Positions 5,391-5,609 of a DNA stretch of 5,609 nt are shown here, one piece after another. Made by a program: the position numbers and the translations under genes. Every line of letters begins with the position of its first letter. Position 1 is the first letter of the stretch. The notes under the pieces are model-generated. The model saw only the letters and a list, made by a program, of their open reading frames with translations. It was not told where the DNA came from and did no database searches. Source of the stretch: Flavobacteriales bacterium (GTDB lineage Bacteria > Bacteroidota > Bacteroidia > Flavobacteriales_E > Vicingaceae); the NCBI GenBank assembly GCA_029262915.1, contig JAJCYN010000351.1, positions 1 to 5,609 on the forward strand. The letters run 5' to 3'.

Positions 5391-5609
5391 ATGGAACTCA
5401 TTTTAATATTTATATACGGCTTGGCGTTGTCCTTCATTTTTTTGTATAGCATTATACAAATTAATTTGGCAATTAATTACGTTCGTAAAGGGAAAAAAAA
5501 GCAACCCCCAAATACAATTAGTGAAGATCAACTTCCTTTTGTTACTGTTCAATTACCATTATATAATGAGTTGTATGTGGCGGAGCGATTAATTGATGCC
5601 GTTACAAAA
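5391..5609 (+). CDS. N-terminal part of a membrane-anchored GT2 glycosyltransferase (cellulose-synthase-like)
   Basis: The frame is open from the ATG at 5391 to the window edge (73 codons, no stop). Residues about 3-30 form a long hydrophobic helix (LILIFIYGLALSFIFLY), followed by a basic stop-transfer segment RKGKKK. Next comes VTVQLPLYNELYVAERLIDAV (residues 52-72), which matches the first beta-strand and nucleotide-binding region of processive-type GT2 enzymes of the COG1215 group, where the phrase is typically VTVQLPxYNE. The catalytic DXD and QxxRW motifs lie beyond the window. The gene follows another GT2 gene, so the two may act on the same glycan. It has its own promoter within the 73-bp gap. 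Family-level confidence is good, but the product is unknown. Confidence 0.83.
   Translation, partial: MELILIFIYGLALSFIFLYSIIQINLAINYVRKGKKKQPPNTISEDQLPFVTVQLPLYNELYVAERLIDAVTK

Overview
The window looks like chromosomal DNA from a member of the Bacteroidota, probably a marine-type flavobacterium or a relative. It is strongly AT-rich. Its genes mostly lack a Shine-Dalgarno sequence. One intergenic promoter matches the TTG/TANNTTTG pattern of this phylum, and the protein families seen are common there. The lineage is inferred, because no rRNA or marker gene is present. I see no mobile element, tRNA, CRISPR array or broken gene.

Layout: two leftward genes occupy the first 1.08 kb. They are a predicted outer-membrane beta-barrel protein (188-1084) and, 3 bp downstream of it, the N-terminus of a secreted protein (1-184, cut by the window edge). 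A 116-bp divergent intergenic region (1085-1200) separates them from a tightly packed rightward cluster. That cluster holds a soluble FAD/NAD(P) oxidoreductase (1201-2538), a polytopic membrane iron-sulfur protein of the NosR/NapH/CcoG type (2544-4133), a small exported MORN-like repeat protein (4134-4628) and a GT2 glycosyltransferase of the DPM1-like type (4625-5317). The gaps are 5 bp, 0 bp and a 4-bp TTGA overlap, so these four genes are almost certainly one operon. A perfect 11-bp inverted repeat and a good Bacteroidota promoter follow. They lead into a second, membrane-anchored GT2 glycosyltransferase (5391 onward, cut by the window edge).

Working together: the first two rightward genes read as a redox module. 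The flavoprotein would take electrons from NAD(P)H in the cytosol and pass them to cytosol-facing [4Fe-4S] clusters of the membrane protein. The final acceptor cannot be told from the sequence. The repeat protein and the glycosyltransferases point to the cell envelope, and their link to the redox pair may be only positional.

The most striking non-coding signal is in 1085-1200. A perfect 7-bp-arm palindrome (TGTCAGA-AC-TCTGACA) lies at the centre of an almost two-fold symmetric arrangement. Identical TTAATTTG -7-like boxes sit on opposite strands about 33-34 bp either side of it. This is the geometry expected of one dimeric activator serving both divergent promoters at about -41.
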